A DNA stretch of 52,578 nucleotides from NCBI GenBank assembly GCA_036635835.1, contig JAVWPP010000005.1:1-52578 (forward strand), given 5' to 3'. Positions within the stretch are counted from its first letter, which is position 1; each line of letters opens with the position of its first letter. Both the position numbers and the translations under genes were made by a program. A model generated the notes under the pieces. That model had not been told where the DNA came from and ran no database searches. It worked only from the letters and a program-made list of their open reading frames with translations. This DNA is from JAVWPP01 sp036635835 (GTDB taxonomy: Bacteria; Bacillota; Clostridia; TANB77; CAG-465). Shown here piece by piece: positions 35,504 to 43,787 of this stretch.

Positions 35504-36838
35504 TTACGATATAACATCTATAATATGTGAATTTTCTTGTTTTACTTCATTTTTTTCTATCTTTATTGCGTCTTTTATATATTTTAATGCATTATTTAGC
35601 TTCTTTTCGTCATTATACATAACAGTTAATATAATATCTCCTTTTTTTACATAGTCCCCTGTTTTTCTTTCGAATATAAATCCAGCGCTATAATCTATAC
35701 TGTCTTCTTTTTTTTCTCTGCCTCCACCTAGTGAAACTAAAGCAAGTCCTATTTTTTCTCCGTGAAGCTTAGATATATATCCTGTTTCTTCTGCTTTAAC
35801 ATATGCTACATAACTTGCGTCTTCTTTATATGCTGGTTTTCCCTTTACAATTAGGCCTCCCTGAGCTTTTATAAACTGTATAAATTTATTGTATGCTGCT
35901 TTACTAGTTATGCATTCTTCTATTTTTTCTTTTAAACTGTTCATATCTTTTCCTATGCCAGCTAGTTTTAGAATTTGTGCTGCTATTTCGTATACGACAT
36001 CTTTTAAATCTTTATCTATATTATTGTTTAGCTTTGTTTTACTAGCTGTAAGGAACTCTACTGCTTCTTCTATTTCTAAACTATTTCCTACTTTTTTGCC
36101 AAGCGGCTCGTCCATTCTAGTAACTACTGCAACAGTTTCTCTACCTGCTAGCTTGCCTATGTCTACCATTGTTTTAGATAGCTCTTTGGCTTCTTTTTCT
36201 GTTTTCATAAATGCTCCACTTCCACATGTAACATCTAGAAGGATTTTATCTGCACCTGCTGCTATTTTTTTAGACATGACAGATGAAGCAATTAGCGGAA
36301 GTGACGCTACTGTAGCTGTAACATCTCTAAGTGCATACATTTTTTTATCTGCTATATCTATGTCTTTGTTTTGAGTTATAAGGCAAATATTTATATCTTT
36401 AACTTGCTTTATAAAGTCTTCTACTGGTATTTCTATATTCATATTTTTAATAGATTCTAGTTTGTCTGCTGTGCCACCTGTAAATCCAAGTCCTCTGCCA
36501 GACATTTTCGCAACTGGTGCGCCAAGAGCAGCTACAATTGGAAGGACTATAAGGGTTACCTTATCTCCTACGCCCCCAGTTGAATGCTTGTCTACAATTA
36601 TCTTCTTACCTTTTTTTATACTACTAAGATCCATAACTTTAGATGAATTTGCCATAGCTAGAGTTAGATTTGTTGTTTCTTCATTATCCATTCCGTTAAT
36701 GTATATGCCTGCAAGTAGGGCAGACGCTTGGTAATCTGGTATTTTATCTGAGCTATAGTTTTTAACAAAAAACTCTATTTCTGCTTTAGTTAGTTTTTCT
36801 TTGTTTAATTTTTTTAAAATAATATCATAAATTCTCAT
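35504..36838 (-). CDS. pdp: Pyrimidine-nucleoside phosphorylase
   Basis: A 444-residue enzyme that cleaves thymidine, uridine or deoxyuridine with phosphate in salvage. It shows the family signature KMSGRGLGFTGGTADKLES (about 110-130), the phosphate/substrate region DKHSTGGVGDK (about 82-92), the lysine-containing KKIAAGADKILLDVTCG segment (about 192-208) and the C-terminal PYNP domain. The Lys in VDKHSTGG corresponds to the potassium and substrate site region of Firmicute enzymes. The ATG follows AAGGGGGA. With tdk and cdd in the window it completes a pyrimidine salvage set. Confidence 0.95.
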   Translation of the reverse strand: MRIYDIILKKLNKEKLTKAEIEFFVKNYSSDKIPDYQASALLAGIYINGMDNEETTNLTLAMANSSKVMDLSSIKKGKKIIVDKHSTGGVGDKVTLIVLPIVAALGAPVAKMSGRGLGFTGGTADKLESIKNMNIEIPVEDFIKQVKDINICLITQNKDIDIADKKMYALRDVTATVASLPLIASSVMSKKIAAGADKILLDVTCGSGAFMKTEKEAKELSKTMVDIGKLAGRETVAVVTRMDEPLGKKVGNSLEIEEAVEFLTASKTKLNNNIDKDLKDVVYEIAAQILKLAGIGKDMNSLKEKIEECITSKAAYNKFIQFIKAQGGLIVKGKPAYKEDASYVAYVKAEETGYISKLHGEKIGLALVSLGGGREKKEDSIDYSAGFIFERKTGDYVKKGDIILTVMYNDEKKLNNALKYIKDAIKIEKNEVKQENSHIIDVIS

Positions 36839-36868
36839 ATATTTTTCCCCCTTGTAAGTTAGATTTAG

Positions 36869-37576
36869 TTATCTAGTTATAATGTATAGACCAACTAAAT
36901 TTATTCCTACGTTTGTTAAAGCATGTACTATCCAAGAATTATACATGTTTTTAGATTTTACATTTAAATATTCAAATAAAAGTCCACCTAGTATGAGTCC
37001 TATAAATATAACTATCATAAGCGGTAGTGGAAACCAAGACTGGAATATTGCTATGTGGTATGTGGCAAATAATAAAGCTGAAAATATGTAAGCAAATTTT
37101 TTGTATCCTTTATTATATATGTTTAAAAATATCATTCCTCTGAAAAAAACTTCTTCTAAAAACGAGTTGCAACAAATTATATATGCACAGCCTAGTATAT
37201 AGTTTCTTAGGTTTATATCTGTACCTCCCGTAGATAGGAAAGAGTTTTGCATAAGTGCTGGCTTAACCATAGAAAAGTCAAAAAAGTTTCTAGATATTCC
37301 GTAAAGTCCTATGATTGTAAAGCAAGATATTATGCCAAGTGATATGCCGTATTTTATGGATTTTAAGTCTTTAAAGGTAAATATGTTTTTTACATCTTTC
37401 ATGTTTTTAGTTATTAATGAATATATAATTGGTATAACTAAAAATCCAAATATCTTTACGCCTGAAGTTAGTACATAATCTAGTTTTAAAAACTGCGTAG
37501 ATATATAGAATATAATGCAGCTAGCAATGGATATTGTAGCTATATGTAGGACATCTGTTTTATTGTTTCTTACCAT
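36869..37576 (-). CDS. CPBP-family intramembrane glutamic protease
   Basis: A 235-residue multi-pass membrane protein (about 7-8 helices) of the CAAX/ABI (CPBP) family. Motif 1 is EEVFFRG (about residues 142-148, EExxxR), and motif 2 includes ATYHIAIF (about 170), supplying the essential His. Bacterial members process bacteriocins or membrane proteins or confer self-immunity; the substrate is unknown. It sits 11 nt after rnhB. The ATG follows TAGGAGA. Confidence 0.88.
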   Translation of the reverse strand: MVRNNKTDVLHIATISIASCIIFYISTQFLKLDYVLTSGVKIFGFLVIPIIYSLITKNMKDVKNIFTFKDLKSIKYGISLGIISCFTIIGLYGISRNFFDFSMVKPALMQNSFLSTGGTDINLRNYILGCAYIICCNSFLEEVFFRGMIFLNIYNKGYKKFAYIFSALLFATYHIAIFQSWFPLPLMIVIFIGLILGGLLFEYLNVKSKNMYNSWIVHALTNVGINLVGLYIITR

Positions 37577-37587
37577 ATTTATATCTC

Positions 37588-38208
37588 CTATATGAATTTT
37601 TTGCAGAATGTTTTTCTATGTATTTCACAAAGTCCATGTTCTTTTATTGCCTCTATATGTGCCTTTGTTCCATATCCTTTGTGCTTTGCAAAGCCGTACT
37701 CTGGGTACTTTTTATCTAAATCTACTAACATTTTGTCTCTTGTTACTTTTGCAATTATACTAGCTGCTGCTATAGACTGGCTGAGCGCGTCTCCTTTTAC
37801 TACTGTTTCGTATGGTATTTGTAGCGGAACTTTTTGGTTTCCGTCTATAAGGGCATAGTCTGCTTTTACTTCTAGTGCTTCTGTTGCCATTTTCATAGCT
37901 TTTTTTGTCGCTTCTAGTATGTTTATTTCATCTATTTCTTCTTGCCATACCATTCCGACTCCTACTGCTACTGCTTTTTCCATTATTTCAGCAAAGAGAA
38001 TTTCTCTCTTTTTTTCTGTTAGTTTTTTAGAATCGTTTACGCCTTCTATGCATATATCTTTTGGAAGTATTACCGCAGATGCTACTACTGGGCCGCATAG
38101 TGGGCCTCTTCCTGCTTCGTCTATTCCGCATATGTATTTGTATCCTTTTGCATGGTTTATATTTTCGTACTCGTTCATTTTTTTTAATCTTTCTATTTCG
38201 TTTTCCAT
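37588..38208 (-). CDS. rnhB: Ribonuclease HII
   Basis: A 206-residue nuclease that removes ribonucleotides and RNA primers from DNA. It has the RNase HII opening CGIDEAGRGPLCGPVV (DEAGRG, about 28-33), GVNDSKKLTEKKR, ALIDGN (catalytic Asp) and SQSIAAASIIAKVTRD. An N-terminal coiled extension (MENEIERLKKMNEYE) precedes the catalytic domain, as in many Clostridia. The ATG follows ACAGGAGA. First gene of the rnhB-CPBP-pdp run. Confidence 0.97.
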   Translation of the reverse strand: MENEIERLKKMNEYENINHAKGYKYICGIDEAGRGPLCGPVVASAVILPKDICIEGVNDSKKLTEKKREILFAEIMEKAVAVGVGMVWQEEIDEINILEATKKAMKMATEALEVKADYALIDGNQKVPLQIPYETVVKGDALSQSIAAASIIAKVTRDKMLVDLDKKYPEYGFAKHKGYGTKAHIEAIKEHGLCEIHRKTFCKKFI

Positions 38209-38340
38209 TTTGCATCTCCTGTTATCTATATTTTACTACAAAGTTTGGTGTTTGTCTTTAGTATATATTATTTTTTTGAAATATAGAGCATATTTTTTCT
38301 TTATGAATCTAAGATATTTATAGACTTAATGAGTATATTT

Positions 38341-38377
38341 AAGTAAGGAGGACTACCTAAGCAGCACCTCCTTACTT
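38341..38377 (-). terminator. Strong hairpin after cdd
   Basis: AAGTAAGGAGG (38341-38351) pairs with CCTCCTTACTT (38367-38377), an 11-bp perfect stem 10 nt beyond the cdd stop. The T run is weak. One arm resembles a Shine-Dalgarno sequence and the other an anti-Shine-Dalgarno sequence. Confidence 0.65.
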
Positions 38378-38386
38378 TAGAAAGTA

Positions 38387-38788
38387 TTATTTTTTCTTTT
38401 CTTCTAGATCGAAAATATCTGTCATCATTTCTTTTAATGTTTTTTCTACTATTTCTCCGTTTTTTAGAAATACTATTTTCATATCTTTATTAAAGTCTAA
38501 GATATACTGCCTGCATGCTCCGCATGGAGAAAGTGTAGAGTCTACTTTATCTCCAAAGCCTCCTACAACAGCAATTTTTTCAAAAGTATTTTCTCCTTCT
38601 GATATAGCTTTAAACATAGCAATTCTCTCAGCGCAGCAACCTAAATCTGCTATTGAATGCTCAACGTTGCAGCCTGTATATATATTATTTCCAGCAAGCA
38701 GCGCAGCTCCTACTTTATATCCTGTATTTACTGCTCTTGCATTTTTTTTAGCTTCTACTGCTAACTTAATAAGGTTATCATTTTCCAC
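38387..38788 (-). CDS. cdd: Cytidine deaminase
   Basis: A 133-residue zinc enzyme that converts cytidine and deoxycytidine to uridine and deoxyuridine. The active site is complete: CAERIAMF supplies the first zinc Cys and catalytic Glu (CAE), and PCGACRQ supplies the other two Cys. The substrate loop reads CNVEHSIADLG, slightly different from the commoner CNVENASY. The start is GTG (38786-38788) with AAGGAGA 6 nt upstream. Last gene of the yqfC operon; era, which usually follows, is absent. Confidence 0.96.
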   Translation of the reverse strand: MENDNLIKLAVEAKKNARAVNTGYKVGAALLAGNNIYTGCNVEHSIADLGCCAERIAMFKAISEGENTFEKIAVVGGFGDKVDSTLSPCGACRQYILDFNKDMKIVFLKNGEIVEKTLKEMMTDIFDLEEKKK

Positions 38789-38803
38789 TTTTTTCTCCTT
38801 AAA

Positions 38804-39991
38804 TTACTGCTCAGCAGTAAAATCTATTTTGTATTCTTTTGGCACAATTTGCATAAATGTAAGACCATCGTTTAAGATAATATCATTACCGGCTAAATCC
38901 TTTATTTCAGTTTTAGCTTTTTTAGAAGTCTTAGACCAAGTTACAGGAATATATCTTCCATTTGTTGCATAGAAACCAGTTCCGCTTCCTATATTGTCTA
39001 CTTCTTGCCTTGCACTACCTGCATAATCGTTAAGATCTGAGTGATTTACATAAAGCATAACTACATTTTTTGCATATATTTGCTCACCAGTTGTCTTATC
39101 TTTATGCGGAGTATTTCTCATACTTCTTAAAAAAACTTTTCTATCTGGATCGTACTTATATGAAACGCTATGCATATTTGAATATTTCATTTTAATTTCA
39201 GATATATATATTGTATCTTGACTTTCTAAATAGTATGGAACTTCGCTATATTTGTACAGTGGTTTTGAAACAGATGTTAAACTATATTTTTTATCTGCTG
39301 CAAACTGTTTAATTTTTTCCATGCTAGCATATGCGTTATTGTAGCCTGCACCTTGCCTAAAATAATAAGTATCATAAATTCCATTTACATTATTAATTCC
39401 ATCTGCTTTTATAAGCTCTTCTGCTTTAGGACTCCATCCAAAATGCGCATATATACCGTCTTGCTCTTCAAAATAATTTACAAAATAATGTCTTGCACTT
39501 CTAATTGGGCCAACTTTTGCAGGCATATTGTCTTTAAACATTGCCATAAATCTAGTTTCTCCGCCTTCTATAATGCACTCGTAAATCATATAAGCTTCTT
39601 GAAGGCCTGCTTGTGGCCATGCTGCTTTTTCATTACTAATCATAGTTGCAACTATTCTATTTTGAGTTTTAAATATATCTAAATTTTTCTCTAAATCTTT
39701 TACAGCATCTTTTACTTCTACTTCTTTTTTAGGAATTATAGCAGCTTTAACATCTTTATTTTTTAATATGTATACAGTTACTACAGTTGCTACTAAAACT
39801 ACTGCAATAACAACTATAGCTATTACTGTTTTTATCCTATTTGATTTAGTTTTCTTATTTGCTTTATTTATATTTTTCTCTTTTTTCTCTTCTTTTATAT
39901 CTATATTTTTTTCTTTTTTCTCTTTTTTTTCTTCTACTTCATCATTTTTTAAACTATAGTTACTATCTTTATCTCTAATATTCCTTGCCAT
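38804..39991 (-). CDS. DUF3048 (YerB-like) membrane-anchored protein
   Basis: A 395-residue protein: a very charged Lys/Glu cytoplasmic N-terminus (1-50), one TM (about 55-76) and a large extracytoplasmic region. The latter matches YerB-type DUF3048 N- and C-terminal domains: VGPIRSARHYFVNYFEEQDG, FGWSPKAEEL and a C-terminal QEVDNIGSGTGFYATNGRYIPVTW. B. subtilis YerB is a lipoprotein; here a TM replaces the lipobox. Function is unknown, probably envelope-related. It is placed between dgkA and cdd, an unusual insertion in this conserved operon. Confidence 0.85.
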   Translation of the reverse strand: MARNIRDKDSNYSLKNDEVEEKKEKKEKNIDIKEEKKEKNINKANKKTKSNRIKTVIAIVVIAVVLVATVVTVYILKNKDVKAAIIPKKEVEVKDAVKDLEKNLDIFKTQNRIVATMISNEKAAWPQAGLQEAYMIYECIIEGGETRFMAMFKDNMPAKVGPIRSARHYFVNYFEEQDGIYAHFGWSPKAEELIKADGINNVNGIYDTYYFRQGAGYNNAYASMEKIKQFAADKKYSLTSVSKPLYKYSEVPYYLESQDTIYISEIKMKYSNMHSVSYKYDPDRKVFLRSMRNTPHKDKTTGEQIYAKNVVMLYVNHSDLNDYAGSARQEVDNIGSGTGFYATNGRYIPVTWSKTSKKAKTEIKDLAGNDIILNDGLTFMQIVPKEYKIDFTAEQ

Positions 39992-40002
39992 TTTTATCTC
40001 TC

Positions 40003-40782
40003 CTATACTATTAAAGGCCTAAGCTCAACTAATTGGAACACTATTATAACAAGTAAGACTCCAAGTAATCCGCTTAATATTATTTGTATAATCGTTGTTG
40101 CTTTTCTTTGCATTTTAGTCTGCGCTATCATAAAGCAAAGTATAAATGAAATAGCTCCTACGATTTCACTTTTAGAAATTATCCAAGCATACATTGCCAT
40201 AGCACATGAAATTGCAACTTTAAAGCTTGGAAAAGACTTTGCAAATCTTTTATTATTTTCAGTATAAATTCCTTTTAATATTATTATAGCTATAACCACT
40301 ATAAATAATATAGTTACTAAAATATGCATAGGAGACCCAAGTATCGAGTCTAGTAGCACAGTTGTAGCATTTGTAAGCTTATCTATAAATAGAAAATATG
40401 CAACTACAACAGATATTCCAGCAGAAATTAGGACTCCGCCTGCTGCTACATCTTTTGCAATTTTTGCATGTGGATTATATACATCTGTAAGTAAATCCAC
40501 TACAGCTTCTACAGCTGTATTCATCATTTCAGCAAATATTACAAAACCAATTGTTAAACAAAGGCATGCAAATTCTGCTTTTGTGAAATCAAAAAACAAA
40601 CTAAATAGAAATACACATATTCCTGTTAAGTAGTGAATTCTTAAATTTCTTTCTGTTTTAAATGCGCTTATTATGCCGTTAATTGCATAGCCCATTGCCG
40701 AAAACATAGTTTTATTTTTGCTTTTACGCTCTTTTTTTACATCTTCTACTTCAGTAGTTTCATCTATAGTTTTTTTAGACAT
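40003..40782 (-). CDS. dgkA: Diacylglycerol/undecaprenol kinase with degenerate PAP2-like tail
   Basis: A 259-residue membrane protein. The N-terminal 25 residues are charged. The DgkA domain (about 28-135) has AFKTERNLRIHY, the catalytic FAEMMNTAVEAVVDLLTD and HAKIAKDVAAGGVLISA. In Gram-positives this enzyme phosphorylates undecaprenol or diacylglycerol. The C-terminal part (about 185-259) aligns by eye to the PAP2 domain of DgkA-PAP2 fusions, but the phosphatase motifs are lost: PSGH reads PSFK, and the SRxxxxxH region reads TKMQRKATT. So the kinase should work and the phosphatase should not. The ATG follows AAAGGTGAG, 12 nt after ybeY. Confidence 0.9.
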   Translation of the reverse strand: MSKKTIDETTEVEDVKKERKSKNKTMFSAMGYAINGIISAFKTERNLRIHYLTGICVFLFSLFFDFTKAEFACLCLTIGFVIFAEMMNTAVEAVVDLLTDVYNPHAKIAKDVAAGGVLISAGISVVVAYFLFIDKLTNATTVLLDSILGSPMHILVTILFIVVIAIIILKGIYTENNKRFAKSFPSFKVAISCAMAMYAWIISKSEIVGAISFILCFMIAQTKMQRKATTIIQIILSGLLGVLLVIIVFQLVELRPLIV

Positions 40783-40794
40783 TTTATCTCACCT

Positions 40795-41415
40795 TTAATC
40801 TTCTAATTTATACCCGAATCTATTTAAAATACATTCTTCACGTTTTCTCATTTTTCTTTTGTCTTCTTCAATTTCATGATCATAGCCAAATAAATGTAAC
40901 ATTGCATGCGTAATCATATACATAAGCTCTCTACCAAGTGAATGATCATATTCTGCTGCTTGTCTTTTTACAACATCGAAACAAATAAGTATATCTCCTA
41001 ATGTTATATTAGAAAACTTACTATTGTTAAATTTATATTTATCTTTAACAGTGCTTCTATCTAATTCATATGCTTTTACTGATGCTTTTACATGTTTTTT
41101 CATTTCTTTAATTTCATCTATTGCAAACATAGGAAAAGAAAGCACATCTGTTGATCTATCTACATTTCTATATTCTCTATTTATTTCTCTTATATCTTCT
41201 TCTGATGCAAATGATATAGATACAAGTATAGTATTGACTATACTTAATTTTGCCATTACTTCTTCTGGTTTATCTCCTTCAATTTTTGTAAAAAGTTCTT
41301 CTCTTATTATATACTTTACAAGCTTAGTAACTTCAGGGGCATATCTTTTAAGATACACTTTTTCCTCTTTATCTGTTACTCCAGTTGCTACATCATAATC
41401 TACATCTATTACCAT
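40795..41415 (-). CDS. ybeY: Endoribonuclease YbeY (rRNA maturation factor)
   Basis: A 206-residue zinc-dependent RNase involved in 16S rRNA 3'-end maturation. The zinc motif HAMLHLFGYDHE (about 171-182) matches HxxxHxxGxDH, and DRSTDVLSFPMF (about 90-101) is the conserved central motif. It is somewhat longer than the usual 150-170 residues because of an N-terminal extension (about 30 residues) and an inserted charged segment near 105-125. The ATG follows AGAAGGAGTG. It directly follows yqfD; phoH and the pgpH-type gene that normally lie between are missing. Confidence 0.94.
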   Translation of the reverse strand: MVIDVDYDVATGVTDKEEKVYLKRYAPEVTKLVKYIIREELFTKIEGDKPEEVMAKLSIVNTILVSISFASEEDIREINREYRNVDRSTDVLSFPMFAIDEIKEMKKHVKASVKAYELDRSTVKDKYKFNNSKFSNITLGDILICFDVVKRQAAEYDHSLGRELMYMITHAMLHLFGYDHEIEEDKRKMRKREECILNRFGYKLED

Positions 41416-41433
41416 AAAACCACTCCTTCTATA

Positions 41434-42615
41434 CTACTCCGCCGTGCTAAATATTATTTTTTTGCCTATCTCTTCATTTAAAACATATTTCATTTTTGCT
41501 ATAATCTTGTTTTCTTTCTCTTCAAACGTAATTTTTTTATCTACAAAATTAATATCTTTTATAATTTTTTTGCTCATTTTTTCTTCTAGCCTAGCTTGCA
41601 AAATTTGTTTAGCTTGCTCTTTTGTATACGAAACTTCAACTTCTTTATATTCTTTTGCTATTATGTGATTTAACTTTAATATATTTCCGTTTAAGTTTAT
41701 ACTATTTCCCCTCTTACTTATATCATATTTTTTGTTTTTTATCAAATAATTTAGCACAATTTCTTTATTATTTATTGCAAACCCTAGTAAATAATATTTT
41801 CTACCTGTATATTTTCTATTTTTTTGTACTAAAAGCATCTCTTCTGTATCTTCGTACTCGATATTTGCTCTTACTATGCCGTTTGCATTTACAAGTATTG
41901 GCACCTTAGTTTTATTTCCTTCTATAATGCCGCAAATAGCTATTTGCCCTTTTTCTATGTATTTTCCTTCGTCAATAATAGTGCTACCGTTTTCGCTAAT
42001 TATTTTAGTTATAATTCCAGATTTAGTTGCTATAATATGAGTTGGAGTTTTATCGTCTGAAGGAATTATTTCAGATTTTCTTTCTTTTACTTCTACTTCA
42101 ATTCTAGATCCACGTATTTTAACAGTTGTCCAAGCTACTTTTTGTATGTCATCTCTTATTTGAAACACCGCTTTTTTAGGTTTGATAAAAAACCTAGACT
42201 TGCCTTTGTATACACCTGCAGTTTTTAATGATTTTTCCACTTGATATTTAGGAATGGTTTCAAGTCCGTTTATTTCTATTTTCCAAACAAGAGTAGATGC
42301 GTATATGGATATAAATATTGAGAATATTATAGAAAAAAGTAGAACTTTTCTTTTTCTGTACTTATGAATTATAAAGTAGCAACCAGACTTTGAAATTATT
42401 TTTATTTTGCATTTTGTTTTTCTAGCTATACTTTTTAACTTTTTAAAATCTTTTATTCTAATATCTAATTCAACATTTGCAGAATCTTTATTAACAAGGT
42501 TCCATATTTCAATTCCTTGTATGCTACATAGGTTTACAAACCTTTCTATAAAGTATCCTTCTATTTTTACTCTTACTTTTCCTAAATTACCTCTGAAATT
42601 ATTATATTTTTGCAT
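41434..42615 (-). CDS. yqfD: Sporulation protein YqfD
   Basis: A 393-residue membrane protein of the YqfD/SpoIV-stage family, expressed in the mother cell in B. subtilis. An N-terminal cytoplasmic domain opens GKVRVKIEGYFIERFVNLC. One TM follows (about 92-110), with WKIEINGLETIPK just after it, then VAWTTVKIRGSRIEVEVKE and a long extracytoplasmic domain with KSGIITKIISENG. Its ATG overlaps the yqfC stop (TAATG), so the two are translationally coupled. Confidence 0.92.
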   Translation of the reverse strand: MQKYNNFRGNLGKVRVKIEGYFIERFVNLCSIQGIEIWNLVNKDSANVELDIRIKDFKKLKSIARKTKCKIKIISKSGCYFIIHKYRKRKVLLFSIIFSIFISIYASTLVWKIEINGLETIPKYQVEKSLKTAGVYKGKSRFFIKPKKAVFQIRDDIQKVAWTTVKIRGSRIEVEVKERKSEIIPSDDKTPTHIIATKSGIITKIISENGSTIIDEGKYIEKGQIAICGIIEGNKTKVPILVNANGIVRANIEYEDTEEMLLVQKNRKYTGRKYYLLGFAINNKEIVLNYLIKNKKYDISKRGNSINLNGNILKLNHIIAKEYKEVEVSYTKEQAKQILQARLEEKMSKKIIKDINFVDKKITFEEKENKIIAKMKYVLNEEIGKKIIFSTAE

Positions 42616-42926
42616 TAATTATCACCAACTTTTTTGAAATACACTTCTTTTATTTCTCCTTTAACAAACAAATCTATATTGCTCACCTCTTGTATGTTTA
42701 AATTTCTTCCATACATGCTTATTTCTATGTTGTTTCCAGCTATAGATATATACTCACTATTAAAGTCTATAATGCTCTTAAACCCTTCTATCATTATTTT
42801 ATCATTATCTAGCATTGTTATTTTACAATTTTTTTTTACAATTTCCTCAGGTAAGCTGAGCATTTCCGTCATAATATCTCTTAAATTAAGCATTTTCTCT
42901 TTTTTTCGACATCTTTTTTCACTCAT
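42615..42926 (-). CDS. yqfC: Sporulation protein YqfC (YabP/YqfC family)
   Basis: A 103-residue YabP/YqfC family protein with the typical central pattern ITMLDNDKIMIEGFKSIIDFNSEYISI and GRNLNIQEV. It opens with a basic stretch (SEKRCRKKEK). In B. subtilis yqfC and yqfD belong to the sigma-E regulon and are adjacent. The ATG follows GGAGG. First gene of the yqfC-yqfD-ybeY-dgkA-DUF3048-cdd run, divergent from agrA. Confidence 0.92.
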   Translation of the reverse strand: MSEKRCRKKEKMLNLRDIMTEMLSLPEEIVKKNCKITMLDNDKIMIEGFKSIIDFNSEYISIAGNNIEISMYGRNLNIQEVSNIDLFVKGEIKEVYFKKVGDN

Positions 42927-42947
42927 TTTATGTAATCCTCCATTATT

Positions 42948-42977
42948 AAATTATGCCAATTAATACCGATTTATACC
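42948..42977 (-). promoter_or_regulatory. Possible sigma-E-like promoter of yqfC
   Basis: On the minus strand, GGTATAAA (42970-42977), 14 nt and CATAATTT (42948-42955). This resembles the mother-cell sigma-E consensus (GKCATATT, then CATACANT). It adjoins the -35 of the agrA promoter back to back. The match is partial. Confidence 0.35.
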
Positions 42978-43006
42978 TTGACATTTGATCTTATATGTAG
43001 TAATAT
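42978..43006 (+). promoter_or_regulatory. Promoter of agrA-agrC
   Basis: TTGACA (42978-42983), a 17-nt spacer and TAATAT (43001-43006). Transcription would start near 43013, which excludes the in-frame ATG at 43010 and supports the ATG at 43046 as the agrA start. I see no clear AgrA direct repeat nearby. Confidence 0.7.
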
Positions 43007-43045
43007 TATATGGATAATTATTTATATGAAAGGCGTGTAAAAAAT

Positions 43046-43753
43046 ATGATTAAAATTGCTATATGCGATGATGAAGAAATGCAAGTAGATTTTCTAAGTA
43101 AGCATATTTTACTTACTAACGAATCTCTTAATTTAAATATAGATATTGTTTCTGCAACAACAAATTCTGAATATATATATAAGCTAGTAAAGGAGTCTAA
43201 AATAGATGTCCTCTTTTTAGACATTTCTTTTGACAAGCACGAAAATTTTGGAATAGAATTTGCGGAAAAATTAAGAAAACTAAACCCAGATTTCTACCTT
43301 GTTTTTTTAACTGGTAGAGATGATTTTGTTATGGACTCTTTTAAATGTGTAACCTTTGATTATATATTAAAACCACTAGATAGCGATAAACTAAGAAGAG
43401 TACTACTGCGCATATCTGAAGATATAGCCGCAAAACAAATGTCTGCTAGTAGAGACTTTATGGTAAATTTCAATAACGGAATATCTATAAACACTGGAGA
43501 TATTATAATGATAGAGAAAATAGGGACAAAAGATAAAATATGCACAGTATACAATGACTATTATACATATGGTACTTTTTCTGAGTTACTAGAAATCTTA
43601 CCTGGTAATTTCCAGCAGTGTAGCAGAGCGCATATTATAAATACAAAAAGGGTTATTTATATAGATAGAAAGCATTTTACAGTAAACCTTATTAAAGATT
43701 TGCACTGTCAATATACTTCTACGTTTGAAAAAAATATCCTTGCTAAAAAATAG
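43046..43753 (+). CDS. agrA: AgrA-type LytTR response regulator
   Basis: A 235-residue regulator. The receiver domain (1-120) has the acidic pair CDDEE, the phospho-acceptor LFLDIS, the Thr in FLTGRDD and the Lys in ILKPLD. The C-terminal LytTR DNA-binding domain (about 140-235) has GDIIMIEKIG and CSRAHIINTKRVIYIDR. Its partner AgrC follows 34 nt downstream. The start is the ATG at 43046 with GAAAGG upstream; a 12-codon longer frame begins upstream of the predicted transcription start. It should activate genes in response to the peptide signal encoded by the convergent agrD. Confidence 0.9.
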   Translation: MIKIAICDDEEMQVDFLSKHILLTNESLNLNIDIVSATTNSEYIYKLVKESKIDVLFLDISFDKHENFGIEFAEKLRKLNPDFYLVFLTGRDDFVMDSFKCVTFDYILKPLDSDKLRRVLLRISEDIAAKQMSASRDFMVNFNNGISINTGDIIMIEKIGTKDKICTVYNDYYTYGTFSELLEILPGNFQQCSRAHIINTKRVIYIDRKHFTVNLIKDLHCQYTSTFEKNILAKK

Positions 43754-43787
43754 AAAAATATAACTTAATGAAAGGAGCTTAGTACAA

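Noticed and set aside
37588..38208. Short second minus-strand frame inside rnhB (38027-38215, very basic)
   Set aside because: Overlaps the RNase HII active-site coding region in another frame; the Arg/Lys bias is a frame artefact.
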